This document shows positions 49,048 through 56,776 of a stretch of 56,776 nt of DNA, piece after piece; position 1 is the stretch's first letter, and the number at the start of each line of letters is the position of its first letter. The notes below the pieces were generated by a model. The model was not told the DNA's origin, made no database searches, and worked only from the letters and a program-made list of their open reading frames with translations. This DNA is from Isotricha intestinalis (Eukaryota > Ciliophora > Litostomatea > Vestibuliferida > Isotrichidae). The stretch is taken from contig JAJJLU010000394.1 of assembly GCA_023807065.1 (NCBI GenBank), forward strand, positions 1 through 56,776. The letters run 5' to 3'. Made by a program: the position numbers and the translations under genes.

Positions 49048-51036
49048 ATGTCTATTTTCTCATGTGATATATGTAAAGATAATTATAATGAAAATAATAA
49101 AAAACCTTTATCTTTACCATGTGGTAATATTTATTGTGAAGATTGTATAAAAAAATTATATAATAATCAATCCAAATCTTTTTTATGTCCAAGTCATAAA
49201 ATTTATCATCAATTTAAATTAAGTAATATCCCAGTTTGTGCTCAAATTTATGAATATTTAAAGGAACATAAACAAGTTTTAAATTATAATAATACTAATG
49301 ATTGTAATAATAAAGAAGATGAATTAATTTGTTGTTGTAGACATCCTAATAATAAAATTAAATTTTTTTGCAAAAATGAAAATTTTTTTTTATGTTCTTT
49401 TTGTGCTAAAGAACATACTGAACATAATATATTTTCTATTAAAATTGATAGAAATAAATTTAAAGAAGAAATTAGTGATTTAAAGGAAAAAATAGAAGAA
49501 AAAAAAGAAAAATTCTTTCAAGCCAAATTTGAAAATGAAAAATATACAAATAGAATTAATAACCATATTGAAGAACAAATAAAAAAAATTAAAGAATATT
49601 TTTCTTCAATTATATATTTATTCGAAGAAAAAAAACAAGAATATATAAATAAATTTAGAGATATTCAAGAAAAATTTCAGTATAATATAGAATTATTTAA
49701 AAATAATATAAATCAAATAAGTGACATATTTATTGAGATAACAAAAAAAATAACATATTCAAAAAATGAATTGTATCCTAAAGGAGAATATGAAAAGTTT
49801 TATCAAGAGAAATTAATAATAGATTCATTATTATTAAAAATATCAATATCAGAAAAAAATGAAAACTTTGGTTTTGTATATAATCAAATGGATACAATTC
49901 CATTTTATAATATTCCTAAAGAAATATATAATAAAATAGCAAATGAAGAAATAGATTATTTTGGTAAAATTAGTGAAGATTTATCAGTAAATAATTCAAT
50001 TAATAATTTAGTTTTATCTGAGAAAATTCCTAAAAATAAATATTTAAATATGAGTCCAGTAGATGAAAAAATAATTGCAGAAGATGAAAAAACAATAAGT
50101 AATTCAGTTACAAATGGAAATTTAAATAATAATTCTAGAATTAATTTAGATAATTTAACTCCTTCTTATGTTAAAGATTCCTTAGAATCTACTTGTTATA
50201 AAAAGGAGAATTTAAATGTTTTTAATCAAAATTTAATGTCAGAATTAAATTGTCATAATATTAATAAAAGCTTAGGAAAAAAAAAAGATAAAAAATTGTC
50301 AAATTTAAAGAATGAAATTAATTATTATTACTCACCTGAAAAATATAATAAGGAAACTATTATATCTTATTCTTCTTCAACAAATAATATTACTGCAACA
50401 TTTAAACATGATATTACAAATGAAAAAAGAGATAAAATTTTTAAACCACATTTAATAAAAAATCCATTAGTATGTAATTTAAATTTAAAAATTAGAAAAG
50501 ATAAATTTAAAGATAAAGAAATAACAAAAGAAAGAGAAAAAAATTCTTCAATAAGGAAATTTTCTTTTAATACTAATTCAAGTATTACAAATGCAAATAC
50601 AAAACCTACTTATAAAAATGTTACTACAATAAATACAACTGAAATAAGTAATATTAATAATAAAAACAGTAAAAATAATATGAAATTTAATTCAAATAGA
50701 AATGTAAGTAAAACTTCAAGAAATAAAAGATTTCCAAGTAATAGTCCTGAAGTAACATGTATGTCAAATTATCAAAATGAAATTAAAAGAAGGAATAAAC
50801 TTAAACAATTTAATCCTTTTTCAAATTTAAATAATTCAAATAATAGTATTTTAAAATCTAAAGAAATTAAAAGAATTTCTTCTCAAATATTTAAAAATAA
50901 AAATAAATTTAAAATAAGAAATAATATAAGATATAAAAGTCCACAAGATCATAAAATTAATCATTCTTCAATTTTTTATTGTAGAGATAAAAGACATAAT
51001 AGTTATAATAGAGATGGAGATAAAACAATAGGGTAA
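49048..51036 (+). CDS. RING/B-box (TRIM-like) protein, 662 aa
   Basis: The N-terminus is a RING-type finger: CDICKDNYNENN, LPCGNIYCEDC, FLCPSHK. Two ligands differ from C3HC4: the usual His after PCG is Asn, and the last pair is CxxH. A B-box follows (~95-130: CCRHPNNKIKFFCKNENFF then LCSFCAKEHTEHN) with all Cys/His positions. A coiled coil spans ~140-240, giving the RBCC order of TRIM proteins. From ~330 onward the chain is Ser/Asn/Lys-rich and disordered, without SPRY, NHL or other terminal domain. Likely a ubiquitin ligase or a RING-like scaffold; activity is uncertain because of the ligand changes. Confidence 0.9.
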   Translation: MSIFSCDICKDNYNENNKKPLSLPCGNIYCEDCIKKLYNNQSKSFLCPSHKIYHQFKLSNIPVCAQIYEYLKEHKQVLNYNNTNDCNNKEDELICCCRHPNNKIKFFCKNENFFLCSFCAKEHTEHNIFSIKIDRNKFKEEISDLKEKIEEKKEKFFQAKFENEKYTNRINNHIEEQIKKIKEYFSSIIYLFEEKKQEYINKFRDIQEKFQYNIELFKNNINQISDIFIEITKKITYSKNELYPKGEYEKFYQEKLIIDSLLLKISISEKNENFGFVYNQMDTIPFYNIPKEIYNKIANEEIDYFGKISEDLSVNNSINNLVLSEKIPKNKYLNMSPVDEKIIAEDEKTISNSVTNGNLNNNSRINLDNLTPSYVKDSLESTCYKKENLNVFNQNLMSELNCHNINKSLGKKKDKKLSNLKNEINYYYSPEKYNKETIISYSSSTNNITATFKHDITNEKRDKIFKPHLIKNPLVCNLNLKIRKDKFKDKEITKEREKNSSIRKFSFNTNSSITNANTKPTYKNVTTINTTEISNINNKNSKNNMKFNSNRNVSKTSRNKRFPSNSPEVTCMSNYQNEIKRRNKLKQFNPFSNLNNSNNSILKSKEIKRISSQIFKNKNKFKIRNNIRYKSPQDHKINHSSIFYCRDKRHNSYNRDGDKTIG

Positions 51037-51177
51037 CTAATATATTTTTTAAATTTATAAATACTATAAAATTAAAATTTTAATATAAAAAACAATTAAT
51101 TTTTTATTGATAAAAATAAATAAAAAGCATATTTTTCATTTTTTTTTTAAATAAAATAATAATTTAAACAAATTAAA

Positions 51178-51990
51178 CTATTGAACACCACATCTATCTT
51201 TTTTACTATTTTCTTCTTTTTTATTTCTTTCTTCTTCCATTTTTTTTTCTTCTTCTTTAAGTTCTTCTTCACTTCTTACAATAACTTTTTCAAGAAAAGG
51301 TCTAGTAATAATTTTAATATTATCCATCATATCTAAGCATTTACTTTGGTTAGGAGGTTTAGGAGCAACTTTTCCAGCTAATTTATTATAGAGTACATTT
51401 CTATAATATTCTAATAATTGACTACTAAATAATAAATATTTTTCATCTGGATTAAAGTCAACTTTATATAAATTTAATAAACCTTTTAATCTTTTATTTC
51501 CACCTAATTTCATTAAAGAAATTTCAAATTCATTTAATTCATCTAATAATAAGAATTTTAAATTAGATATTGTTGGACCAAAATATCGATGTTCTCCTGC
51601 ACATTGAGCACAAAGATAAATTCCATTATATACACATACCCAATTTGCTGGGGATGTTGAACAATCAAAACAATTTATGTTATCTTCTTCATTTGATTCT
51701 TCTATTAAATCTTGACATAATATTTTATCAAAAGGAGGATCTGATCTAGAGATTATTTCTCTTTTTTTTTCTTCTTTAGGAATTTCTTCTTCTTTTTTGT
51801 CTTCTTCTTTTTTTTCTTCTTCCTTTTTTTCTTCTTCCTTTTTTTCTTCTTCCTTTTTTTCTACTTCTTTCTTTTCTTCTTCTTTCTTTTCTTCTTCTTT
51901 TGTTTCTTCTTCTTTCTTTTCTTCTTCTTTTGTTTCTTCTTCCTTTTTTTCTTCTTCCTTTTTTTCTTGGACTTTATTATTTTCTTCCAT
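51178..51990 (-). CDS. ArfGAP-domain protein with Glu/Lys repeat N-terminus
   Basis: 270 aa. Residues ~8-75 are a Glu/Lys repeat (EEKKEEE units). The ArfGAP zinc finger is Cys107-x2-Cys110-x16-Cys127-x2-Cys130, exactly the family spacing, followed by AGEHRYFG with the arginine finger at Arg135, and NLKFLLLDEL replacing the usual SxVRSxxLDxW. Trp in ANWVCVYNG matches PxWAS. The C-terminal half (~160-270) is helical and basic and ends GVQ. ArfGAPs stimulate GTP hydrolysis by Arf GTPases on membranes; catalytic residues look intact. Its start lies only 60 bp from a divergent gene. Confidence 0.9.
   Translation of the reverse strand: MEENNKVQEKKEEEKKEEETKEEEKKEEETKEEEKKEEEKKEVEKKEEEKKEEEKKEEEKKEEDKKEEEIPKEEKKREIISRSDPPFDKILCQDLIEESNEEDNINCFDCSTSPANWVCVYNGIYLCAQCAGEHRYFGPTISNLKFLLLDELNEFEISLMKLGGNKRLKGLLNLYKVDFNPDEKYLLFSSQLLEYYRNVLYNKLAGKVAPKPPNQSKCLDMMDNIKIITRPFLEKVIVRSEEELKEEEKKMEEERNKKEENSKKDRCGVQ
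51760..51985. repeat. Tandem low-complexity repeat encoding Glu/Lys
   Basis: On the + strand the segment is pure pyrimidine, dominated by short units of the TTCTTCTTCC and TTTTTT type; on the minus strand it encodes EEKKEEE-like repeats at the ArfGAP N-terminus. Long homopurine/homopyrimidine tracts can slip in replication, so copy number is likely polymorphic. A similar but shorter tract encodes the Glu/Lys run near 3670-3745. Confidence 0.7.
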
Positions 51991-52050
51991 AAAATATATA
52001 TATTATTATTTTTTTTAAAATTTATTTCATATTTTATTATTATAATATAA
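51991..52050. promoter_or_regulatory. 60-bp bidirectional promoter region
   Basis: Start codons of the ArfGAP (-) and coiled-coil (+) genes are separated by only 60 bp of nearly pure A/T sequence, so both 5' UTRs and initiation sites overlap or are extremely short. Confidence 0.5.
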
Positions 52051-53034
52051 ATGAATAAGAGTCTCCGTTGCAATTTTTCTTCAAATATAAAAAGAAGAAA
52101 CTTAAGTCAAGATAATAAAAGAAGTAACACTAATCAAAAATTAAATACATTAAATAATAGTAATATATCTCATCAAAGTGATAATATTAATGTAGATAAT
52201 GAAAATACAACAGATGATGAATCAAAAATTAAACAAGAAGCAAAAGAATTAATAGATAAAACTAGAAAAATGATGGAAGACTTATCTTTAGATAAAATTG
52301 AAAATTTAAAAAAAAAAAATAATAAAAAAAATAATAATTTAGCTACGATTAATTATGAAAATAATATTTCTTTAAATTCAAATGAAGATTCTTCTCAAAA
52401 GTTAATTTTAAAAAATAAGAAGATTAAATTATTAGAAAGAGAATTAAAAGAAAAAACAAATCAATTAAAAATTGCACAAGAAAAATTAAATATTAAAAAT
52501 GAAGAAATTAAGCAATTAAATGAATCTTTAACAAATGAAAGAAGTAATAATTTAAGAGCAGATAATATTAAATTACAAAGAAAAATTTTTGCTTTAGAAA
52601 AAGCAAATGAAGAAAATAAAAAAATATATGAAAAAATGATTGATAATTTTAAAAATAAAATTAATAATGTAAATAATAGAAATAATGATAGTTTAAATGA
52701 AATTAAAGAAATTCAAAAAAAGAATTTTTTATTAGAAGAAGATAATAAAAAATTAAAAAATTATTTAAATGAAAAAATCAATTCAGTAAATCAATTAAAA
52801 GAAAAAAATGAAATAGATAAAAAAGTAAATGAAAAGAAAGATATTGAAATAGAAGATTTAAAAATAAATTTATCTAATTTAATTGTAATTTTAAAAACTT
52901 TATTTTCAAAGGAATGTGATTTTTATGATAAAAGAAAAAATTTTTTAGATAATTTTAAAAATTTAATGAATGATAATCAATTAAATAATTTATTAGGAAA
53001 TCTGAATTCTTCTGACCAAAATAATATTAATTAA
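52051..53034 (+). CDS. Coiled-coil protein, 327 aa
   Basis: Residues 1-60 are basic and disordered (RSNTNQKLNTLNNSN). A helix at ~63-95 (QEAKELIDKTRKMMEDLSLD) precedes a long coiled coil (~128-280) with Leu/Ile heptads. A short C-terminal region with an LIVILKTLFSKECDFYDKRK motif and a likely terminal helix follows. No recognisable domain, membrane segment or signal. It shares a 60-bp divergent promoter with the ArfGAP gene. Probably structural; the family is not recognised. Confidence 0.82.
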   Translation: MNKSLRCNFSSNIKRRNLSQDNKRSNTNQKLNTLNNSNISHQSDNINVDNENTTDDESKIKQEAKELIDKTRKMMEDLSLDKIENLKKKNNKKNNNLATINYENNISLNSNEDSSQKLILKNKKIKLLERELKEKTNQLKIAQEKLNIKNEEIKQLNESLTNERSNNLRADNIKLQRKIFALEKANEENKKIYEKMIDNFKNKINNVNNRNNDSLNEIKEIQKKNFLLEEDNKKLKNYLNEKINSVNQLKEKNEIDKKVNEKKDIEIEDLKINLSNLIVILKTLFSKECDFYDKRKNFLDNFKNLMNDNQLNNLLGNLNSSDQNNIN

Positions 53035-53303
53035 GGTTATTAAGAGAAAAAAATGAATGATAATAATATAATTTTTCAAATAAATAAATTTATTAATTTA
53101 ATTTTTTTTATTTTATTTTTTAAATATCTTTTTATTCTTAAATATAAAAAATCTTAAAAAAAGAAAAATAATTTAAAGATAAAAAATTGTAATAATATAA
53201 ATTTAAATAAGAATAATAGTTTAATTTAAATTAAACACATAAATCAATTTATATAAGAAGAATTAATTTTTTTTAAAAACTTGTTAAATAACTTCTAAAT
53301 AAT

Positions 53304-53930
53304 ATGGTAATTGGTGGAAAGAAAATAAATGAAGAAATGGGAATTCCTTTAATAGATAAAGAAGATCCTATTCATATTTTAGAGAATGAATATGAAAAAT
53401 TTATGTATTCTGCAAATCAATTTGAATCAAATATTTTTAATTTATCATATGAAAAAATTAAAGAATCTTTAACAAATATAACTGATACTGTAAATAATTT
53501 AAATCAGATAATTTCTACAATTTTAGAAAAAGAAAAAAACGATGATGATTTTCAAAAAATAAAATTAATATCATTTAATGTTTCTAACAAATGTGAAGAA
53601 ATATATAATAAAGTTGATAAATTTGAAAAAAGTTCATCTTCTGAAATTAAATTGGAAAATTTAAATATAATTGAAGAAGCTGAAAATTTAAAACAAATGA
53701 GTAAAAATATTAATCATGATGTTAGTATTAAAATATTAAAAGCTAATAATCAATTATTTAATTTTGAAAAATATAATGAAGAATTACAAGAAAAAAGAAC
53801 TTTAGAAAAGAAAAAAAGAGAAGAAGAAATGAAAGAAGTGGAAAATACTATAACTGATACTTGTTTCATAGGAATTATTATTATTTTTTCAGCACTTATT
53901 TTTGTTTATTATGGATTTGGAGTTGAATAA
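53304..53930 (+). CDS. Tail-anchored coiled-coil membrane protein, 208 aa
   Basis: Helical throughout, with predicted coiled coils at ~45-75 and ~120-180, then a single C-terminal transmembrane segment (~186-205, CFIGIIIIFSALIFVYYGFG) and a very short luminal tail (VE). There is no N-terminal signal. This topology is that of tail-anchored proteins, including SNAREs such as the Sec20/Use1 type, but the central ionic-layer residue cannot be placed confidently and I do not assign it. Likely ER/Golgi or other endomembrane. The alternative is a mitochondrial outer-membrane anchor. Confidence 0.8.
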   Translation: MVIGGKKINEEMGIPLIDKEDPIHILENEYEKFMYSANQFESNIFNLSYEKIKESLTNITDTVNNLNQIISTILEKEKNDDDFQKIKLISFNVSNKCEEIYNKVDKFEKSSSSEIKLENLNIIEEAENLKQMSKNINHDVSIKILKANNQLFNFEKYNEELQEKRTLEKKKREEEMKEVENTITDTCFIGIIIIFSALIFVYYGFGVE

Positions 53931-54518
53931 TATTATTTAAATAACTTAATAAATATGATAATATATATGAGTAATTATAACTCAAATATTAATCATTATA
54001 ATACTATAAAATTCATTATAAAATTTAAAAAGGATATTTAAATACTTAAAAAAACAAATAATAATTTCTTTTTAAATCATTAAAATGATCATTAATTATT
54101 CAATTAAATAATTTTGTTTTGTTTAAAAAAATGATATTCATATGAAAAACAATAAAAGTAAATTATATAAAAATTAAAGAAACTTTAATTATAACTTAAA
54201 ATAATTTTTTCAATAAATAAATTAAAAGAAAAAATATTAAATTTAAATTTGCAATTTTTTGATAAAACAATTAACAGTCTATAATTTAATGAAAAATTAT
54301 AATTTTTTGATTTAATTATTTTTTAGAATATTTAATAGTTTAATTTTCTATAAATAACCAAATTTTCTTTTCACAACGATTATTATATTTTTTATAATTT
54401 AATCTCTTTTTATTTAATATTCAATAATAAAAGTAAAATAGTAAATTTATGAATTATTAGTTTTACAAAATAATATATAATATTTTTTAATAAGATTGCT
54501 CAAAAATTCTAAAAATAA
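53931..54518. other. Intergenic A/T-rich region
   Basis: 588 bp between two + strand genes. The sequence is low-complexity A/T with no convincing coding frame on either strand, no tRNA and no repeat array. It should contain the promoter of the CCCH gene near its 3' end. Confidence 0.4.
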
Positions 54519-55133
54519 ATGAATTTTCATAATTCAAACAAAGTAAAATTAAATCCCTAACATATAATTTAGAATCAAGATGAAAATGTAGAAAAATACA
54601 AAACAATTCTTTGCAAACATTTCAATAGTAAAAGTGGATGTATCTTAGGAAATAATTGTAATTTTGCACATGGACTTGTAGAATTAAGACATCCAAATAA
54701 AAAAAAACATGGAATAGAAAAAGAAGGAATAGTATTAAAAAATTATAAAATTATTAAATGTAAATATTGGGAAAAAAATCATAGTTGTAAATTTGGAGAT
54801 TTATGTACTTTTGCTCATGGAAATAAAGATTTAAGAACAAAAGAAGATAACATTATTGAATCTTTAAAAAATGATTTTTATAAAGAAAGATTAATGAATA
54901 ATTATAATGGTATTTATAATACCAATAATATAGAACAATTAAATTTTCCTTTTTTTACAATAAATCCTAATAATAATCATTTTATAAATAATTCCTTTAA
55001 AAATGGGAATCCAAATTTATTGTTTAATAAACAAAAAAATAATAATAATAATGTGAATAGTATTCAAATAAATGAAGATAATTTTAAGATTTTTAATTTA
55101 AATAATGGGTTATTTAATTTCCCAATTCAGTAA
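54519..55133 (+). CDS. Tandem CCCH zinc-finger (TTP/ZFP36-like) protein, two exons
   Basis: Exon 1 (54519-54542) encodes MNFHNSNK; a 30-nt intron follows; exon 2 (54573-55133) completes a 194-residue protein. The first finger is preceded by EKYKTILC, the (R/K)YKTELC lead-in of TIS11/ZFP36 proteins. Both fingers have C-x8-C-x5-C-x3-H exactly: CKHFNSKSGCILGNNCNFAH and CKYWEKNHSCKFGDLCTFAH. The linker is ~29 residues rather than 18. The C-terminal ~90 residues are Asn-rich and disordered. Such proteins bind AU-rich elements in 3' UTRs and promote mRNA decay. In a genome this AT-rich, target specificity is an interesting question. Starting at the downstream ATG 54894 would omit both fingers. Confidence 0.87.
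54543..54572 (+). other. 30-nt intron of the CCCH gene
   Basis: Starts GTAAAATTAA and ends ATAATTTAG, with a CTAAC branch-like sequence 11 nt before the acceptor. It contains an in-frame TAA (AAT CCC TAA) that would truncate the protein at residue 13 if retained. Its length is a multiple of three, so only the internal stop marks retention. Confidence 0.8.
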
Positions 55134-55270
55134 TTATTATATTTTAAAATGAAATAAATATAAGAATAATATAAAATATTATAAGAATATGTAAAAAAAT
55201 AAATTTTAATAATTTTATAATAATTTGAATTTAATATTTATACAAAATTAAATTGGAATAAAACTAAATA

Positions 55271-56179
55271 ATGTCAAATGAGAATAAAAAAAAAGAAAGA
55301 AATAATAATAAAGAAGAATCTTCTGTAATTGATATAACTGATAATTCAAGTCCAATAAAGAAAATTTCTAATTTTCAATTTAATAAAAATACTCTAAATT
55401 TAAATAGTGATAGAAATAATAGAGAATTAAATCAAACAGATGTTAAAAGTTTAAAAACAATAGATAAAAATAAATTAACTTTAAATACTCATAATAATAT
55501 AAAAGATAACCAAATTAAAGGAAGACTTCCATCTTTATCTAATTTATCAACTTTTTCAAAAGATAATAAATATTATATTTATTTTCAAAAAAAATGTTCA
55601 ATGAATTGTAAACATTTATATAATTATATATTCCTATTTTTTGGTGTTATTTTGTTTATTTTTCATTTATTAAATATTTTCAAAATACCAAAATTTGAAA
55701 AAAAAATTAGTTTTATAAATACAATTTATTTTATTATACCAGAATTTTGTTGTGCTATATTTATAATCATATATTATATTATTCATTTTTATATTTTACA
55801 TTCTTATTTAATGAATCATTATATGATATTTATAATTCATCTAATATTTATTTTTTATTTAATTTTTGAGATTTGGGTTTTTTTAATTAAGAAAGAATTC
55901 AAATTTACACAATATATTAATTTAGTTTTTTGTTTTTTTCTTTTATTTATTCCTTTCCTAAATTTAATAATTTTAAATGTTGAAAAAAAAAGAAATGAAA
56001 TTGCTTTACATAATATTGAAGAAATCATAAATTATACAGATATTAAAAAAACTAAAGAATTAGAAACTAAAAATATCGATGGAATATATAATGAAAAATT
56101 AAAAGGAAAAAAGGTAAAAAAGATAAATAAAGGAATTGAATTAGTTGAAGAATATAATATTAATTCTAAAAATAAATAA
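55271..56179 (+). CDS. Four-transmembrane hypothetical protein, 302 aa
   Basis: Residues 1-100 are polar, Asn/Lys/Ser-rich and presumably cytosolic. Four hydrophobic segments follow: ~116-136 (YIFLFFGVILFIFHLLNIF), ~150-176 (IPEFCCAIFIIIYYIIHFYI), ~182-204 (YMIFIIHLIFIFYLIFEIWV) and ~213-235 (INLVFCFFLLFIPFLNLIIL). A charged C-terminal tail runs ~236-302. A CSMNC Cys pair lies just before TM1. No family recognised; it is not a classic tetraspanin because it lacks a large CCG loop. It is the last intact gene before the chromosome end, about 560 bp from the telomere repeats. Confidence 0.82.
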   Translation: MSNENKKKERNNNKEESSVIDITDNSSPIKKISNFQFNKNTLNLNSDRNNRELNQTDVKSLKTIDKNKLTLNTHNNIKDNQIKGRLPSLSNLSTFSKDNKYYIYFQKKCSMNCKHLYNYIFLFFGVILFIFHLLNIFKIPKFEKKISFINTIYFIIPEFCCAIFIIIYYIIHFYILHSYLMNHYMIFIIHLIFIFYLIFEIWVFLIKKEFKFTQYINLVFCFFLLFIPFLNLIILNVEKKRNEIALHNIEEIINYTDIKKTKELETKNIDGIYNEKLKGKKVKKINKGIELVEEYNINSKNK

Positions 56180-56404
56180 ATTAGCTGTTAATTTTTTAAT
56201 TAAAACCTAGATTATAAATTTATATTTTAATCAAAATATTAAAATAACTTATCATATCTGACATAATGAAAATTGTTTGATTTAAACAATATTCATCAAA
56301 TAATATCACACAAAATAAATATAATTTTGAGATTATTTATAGATTTATTATAGATTTAATTAAATTATTAACATTATTAATATTAGAAATTTTGAAGAAT
56401 TAAC

Positions 56405-56426
56405 CTCCTCTTCTCTGTGGGAGGAG
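56405..56426. other. G/C-rich hairpin
   Basis: CTCCTC (56405-56410) and GAGGAG (56421-56426) form a perfect 6-bp stem with a 10-nt loop, unusual in DNA that is otherwise almost entirely A/T. It sits just past the stop codon of the truncated Arg/Asn-rich gene on the minus strand, so in that transcript it would be a 3'-UTR hairpin. Confidence 0.5.
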
Positions 56427-56433
56427 ACTAAAT

Positions 56434-56739
56434 TTAGAAATTTTGGTTGTTATTAAATTTATTATAATATCTGTTATTTCTGAAGTTGTTATTTACTTTA
56501 AATCTTCTTCTTCTAAATTTATTATTATAATTTCTATTAAAAAATCTTTTTACTTTTGATTGATTATTGTTTCTTCTAAAATTACTATTTTTATTATTCT
56601 ATATCTTTTGTTACGAGATGTCAATCCTATTAATTGCCTAGTTAGGGATTTTAATAAATTTCCTTCATTATTATTTTTAATATTAAATTTTTTTTTATTT
56701 TTATTTTTGAAAAATATAATTTTTGAATCTTTTTCTGTA
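56434..56739 (-). pseudogene. Arg/Asn-rich protein gene truncated at the telomere, with a frameshift
   Basis: Reading inward from the telomere on the minus strand, a frame opens at the junction (ITEKDSKIIFFKNKNKKKFN, then NEGNLLKSLTRQLIGLTSRN) with no in-frame ATG and runs to TAA at 56550-56552. From about 56598 a second frame carries the natural-looking end: NSNFRRNNNQSKVKRFFNRN, YNNKFRRRRFKVNNNFRNNR and YYNKFNNNQNF with TAA at 56434. The Arg/Asn/Phe-rich tail resembles low-complexity RNA-binding tails. The 5' part is missing because the chromosome ends. The frame change could be a real mutation, an unusual intron or an assembly indel. Confidence 0.6.
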
Positions 56740-56776
56740 ATTGGGGATTGGGGATTGGGGATTGGGGATTGGGGAT
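56740..56776 (+). repeat. Telomeric repeat array (ATTGGGG)5 plus AT
   Basis: Five exact copies of ATTGGGG followed by AT reach the right edge. The G-rich strand runs 5' to 3' toward the end, the polarity of a real telomere. The complement is CCCCAAT. The unit differs from Tetrahymena (TTGGGG), hypotrich (TTTTGGGG) and Paramecium repeats by the extra A. Orientation, perfection and position make a telomere far more likely than an internal repeat. Confidence 0.85.

Noticed and set aside
51797..52018. Plus-strand frame encoding only Ser/Phe runs
   Set aside because: It is the antisense of the Glu/Lys repeat of the ArfGAP gene; composition is purely repeat-driven.
53304..53930. Naming the tail-anchored protein as a specific SNARE
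   Set aside because: Topology fits, but no central-layer Gln/Arg or subfamily signature could be placed.
1..56776. tRNA, rRNA or CRISPR features
   Set aside because: No tRNA-like GGTTCGAATCC box, no rRNA-like conserved block and no spaced direct repeats were seen.
1..56776. Genome-wide reading of TAA/TAG as Gln or TGA as Trp
   Set aside because: Intact genes of up to 2530 codons have no internal stops and end at TAA or TGA at family-appropriate positions, so the standard code applies to them.

Overview
The window is nuclear DNA of a ciliated protist, most likely a ciliate with a very AT-rich, gene-dense genome. Four things point there. (1) Several proteins belong to cilium or basal-body families: an SPEF1/CLAMP-type CH-domain protein, a centrin-like protein, a CCDC81-type EF-hand protein. 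(2) A kelch-PPP phosphatase (PPKL), which is typical of plants and alveolates, and a multi-pass Tmc/PAS protein of a type expanded in ciliates. (3) Introns are rare and tiny (about 30-44 nt, GT-AG). (4) The last 37 bases are a G-rich heptamer array, (ATTGGGG)5 plus AT, with the G-strand running toward the end, so the right edge is almost certainly a chromosome end. Intact genes read through with the standard code: Gln is CAA, and both TAA and TGA terminate. A standard-code, extremely AT-rich ciliate fits the litostome/rumen ciliates, but that lineage is inference.

Layout. 1-560: two very small ORFs, one with a ZAR1-like 3CxxC motif. 568-8160 (-): a giant unrecognised protein. 9653-17910 (+): three genes about 100 bp apart (PB1-ZZ protein, coiled coil, CCDC81/EF-hand giant). 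18878-19624 (-) and 19725-25377 (+): an acylated CAP-domain protein divergent from a PH-oxysterol-binding protein, then an FCP1/SCP-type phosphatase and a basic coiled-coil protein. 25494-28517 (-): ankyrin-bromodomain protein and a DI-G-x-x-P repeat protein. 28868-32276 (+): centrin-like protein and calpain-MORN. 32449-35037 (-): PPKL. 35302-36455: a degenerate gene. 36559-41846 (-): Tmc/PAS membrane protein, whose 5' exons I add here. 42517-43584 (-): Fes1/HspBP1. 44345-48336: an Asn-rich protein, a Lys/Asn-rich protein and SPEF1. 49048-56179: RING/B-box, ArfGAP, coiled-coil, tail-anchored, tandem CCCH and four-TM proteins. 56434-56739 (-): an Arg/Asn-rich gene cut off by the telomere.

No operon-like pathway is evident. 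The recurring themes are microtubule/cilium structure (SPEF1, centrin, CCDC81-EF, repeat proteins), calcium/lipid/membrane signalling (EF hands, OSBP, ArfGAP, Tmc/PAS, calpain) and post-transcriptional or chromatin control (CCCH, bromodomain, ubiquitin-type RING). Two neighbouring enzymes, calpain-MORN and PPKL, have lost catalytic residues and look like pseudoenzymes.

The most unusual layer lies between the genes. Several gaps hold decayed coding frames, with stops often where Gln (TAA/TAG) or Trp (TGA) would fit. The clearest are a CW-type zinc-finger relic (43904-44330) and a multi-frameshift relic (35302-36455). This is best explained by pseudogenes eroded by C:G-to-T:A change. A reassigned-stop reading is a minority hypothesis, because intact neighbours use the standard code.
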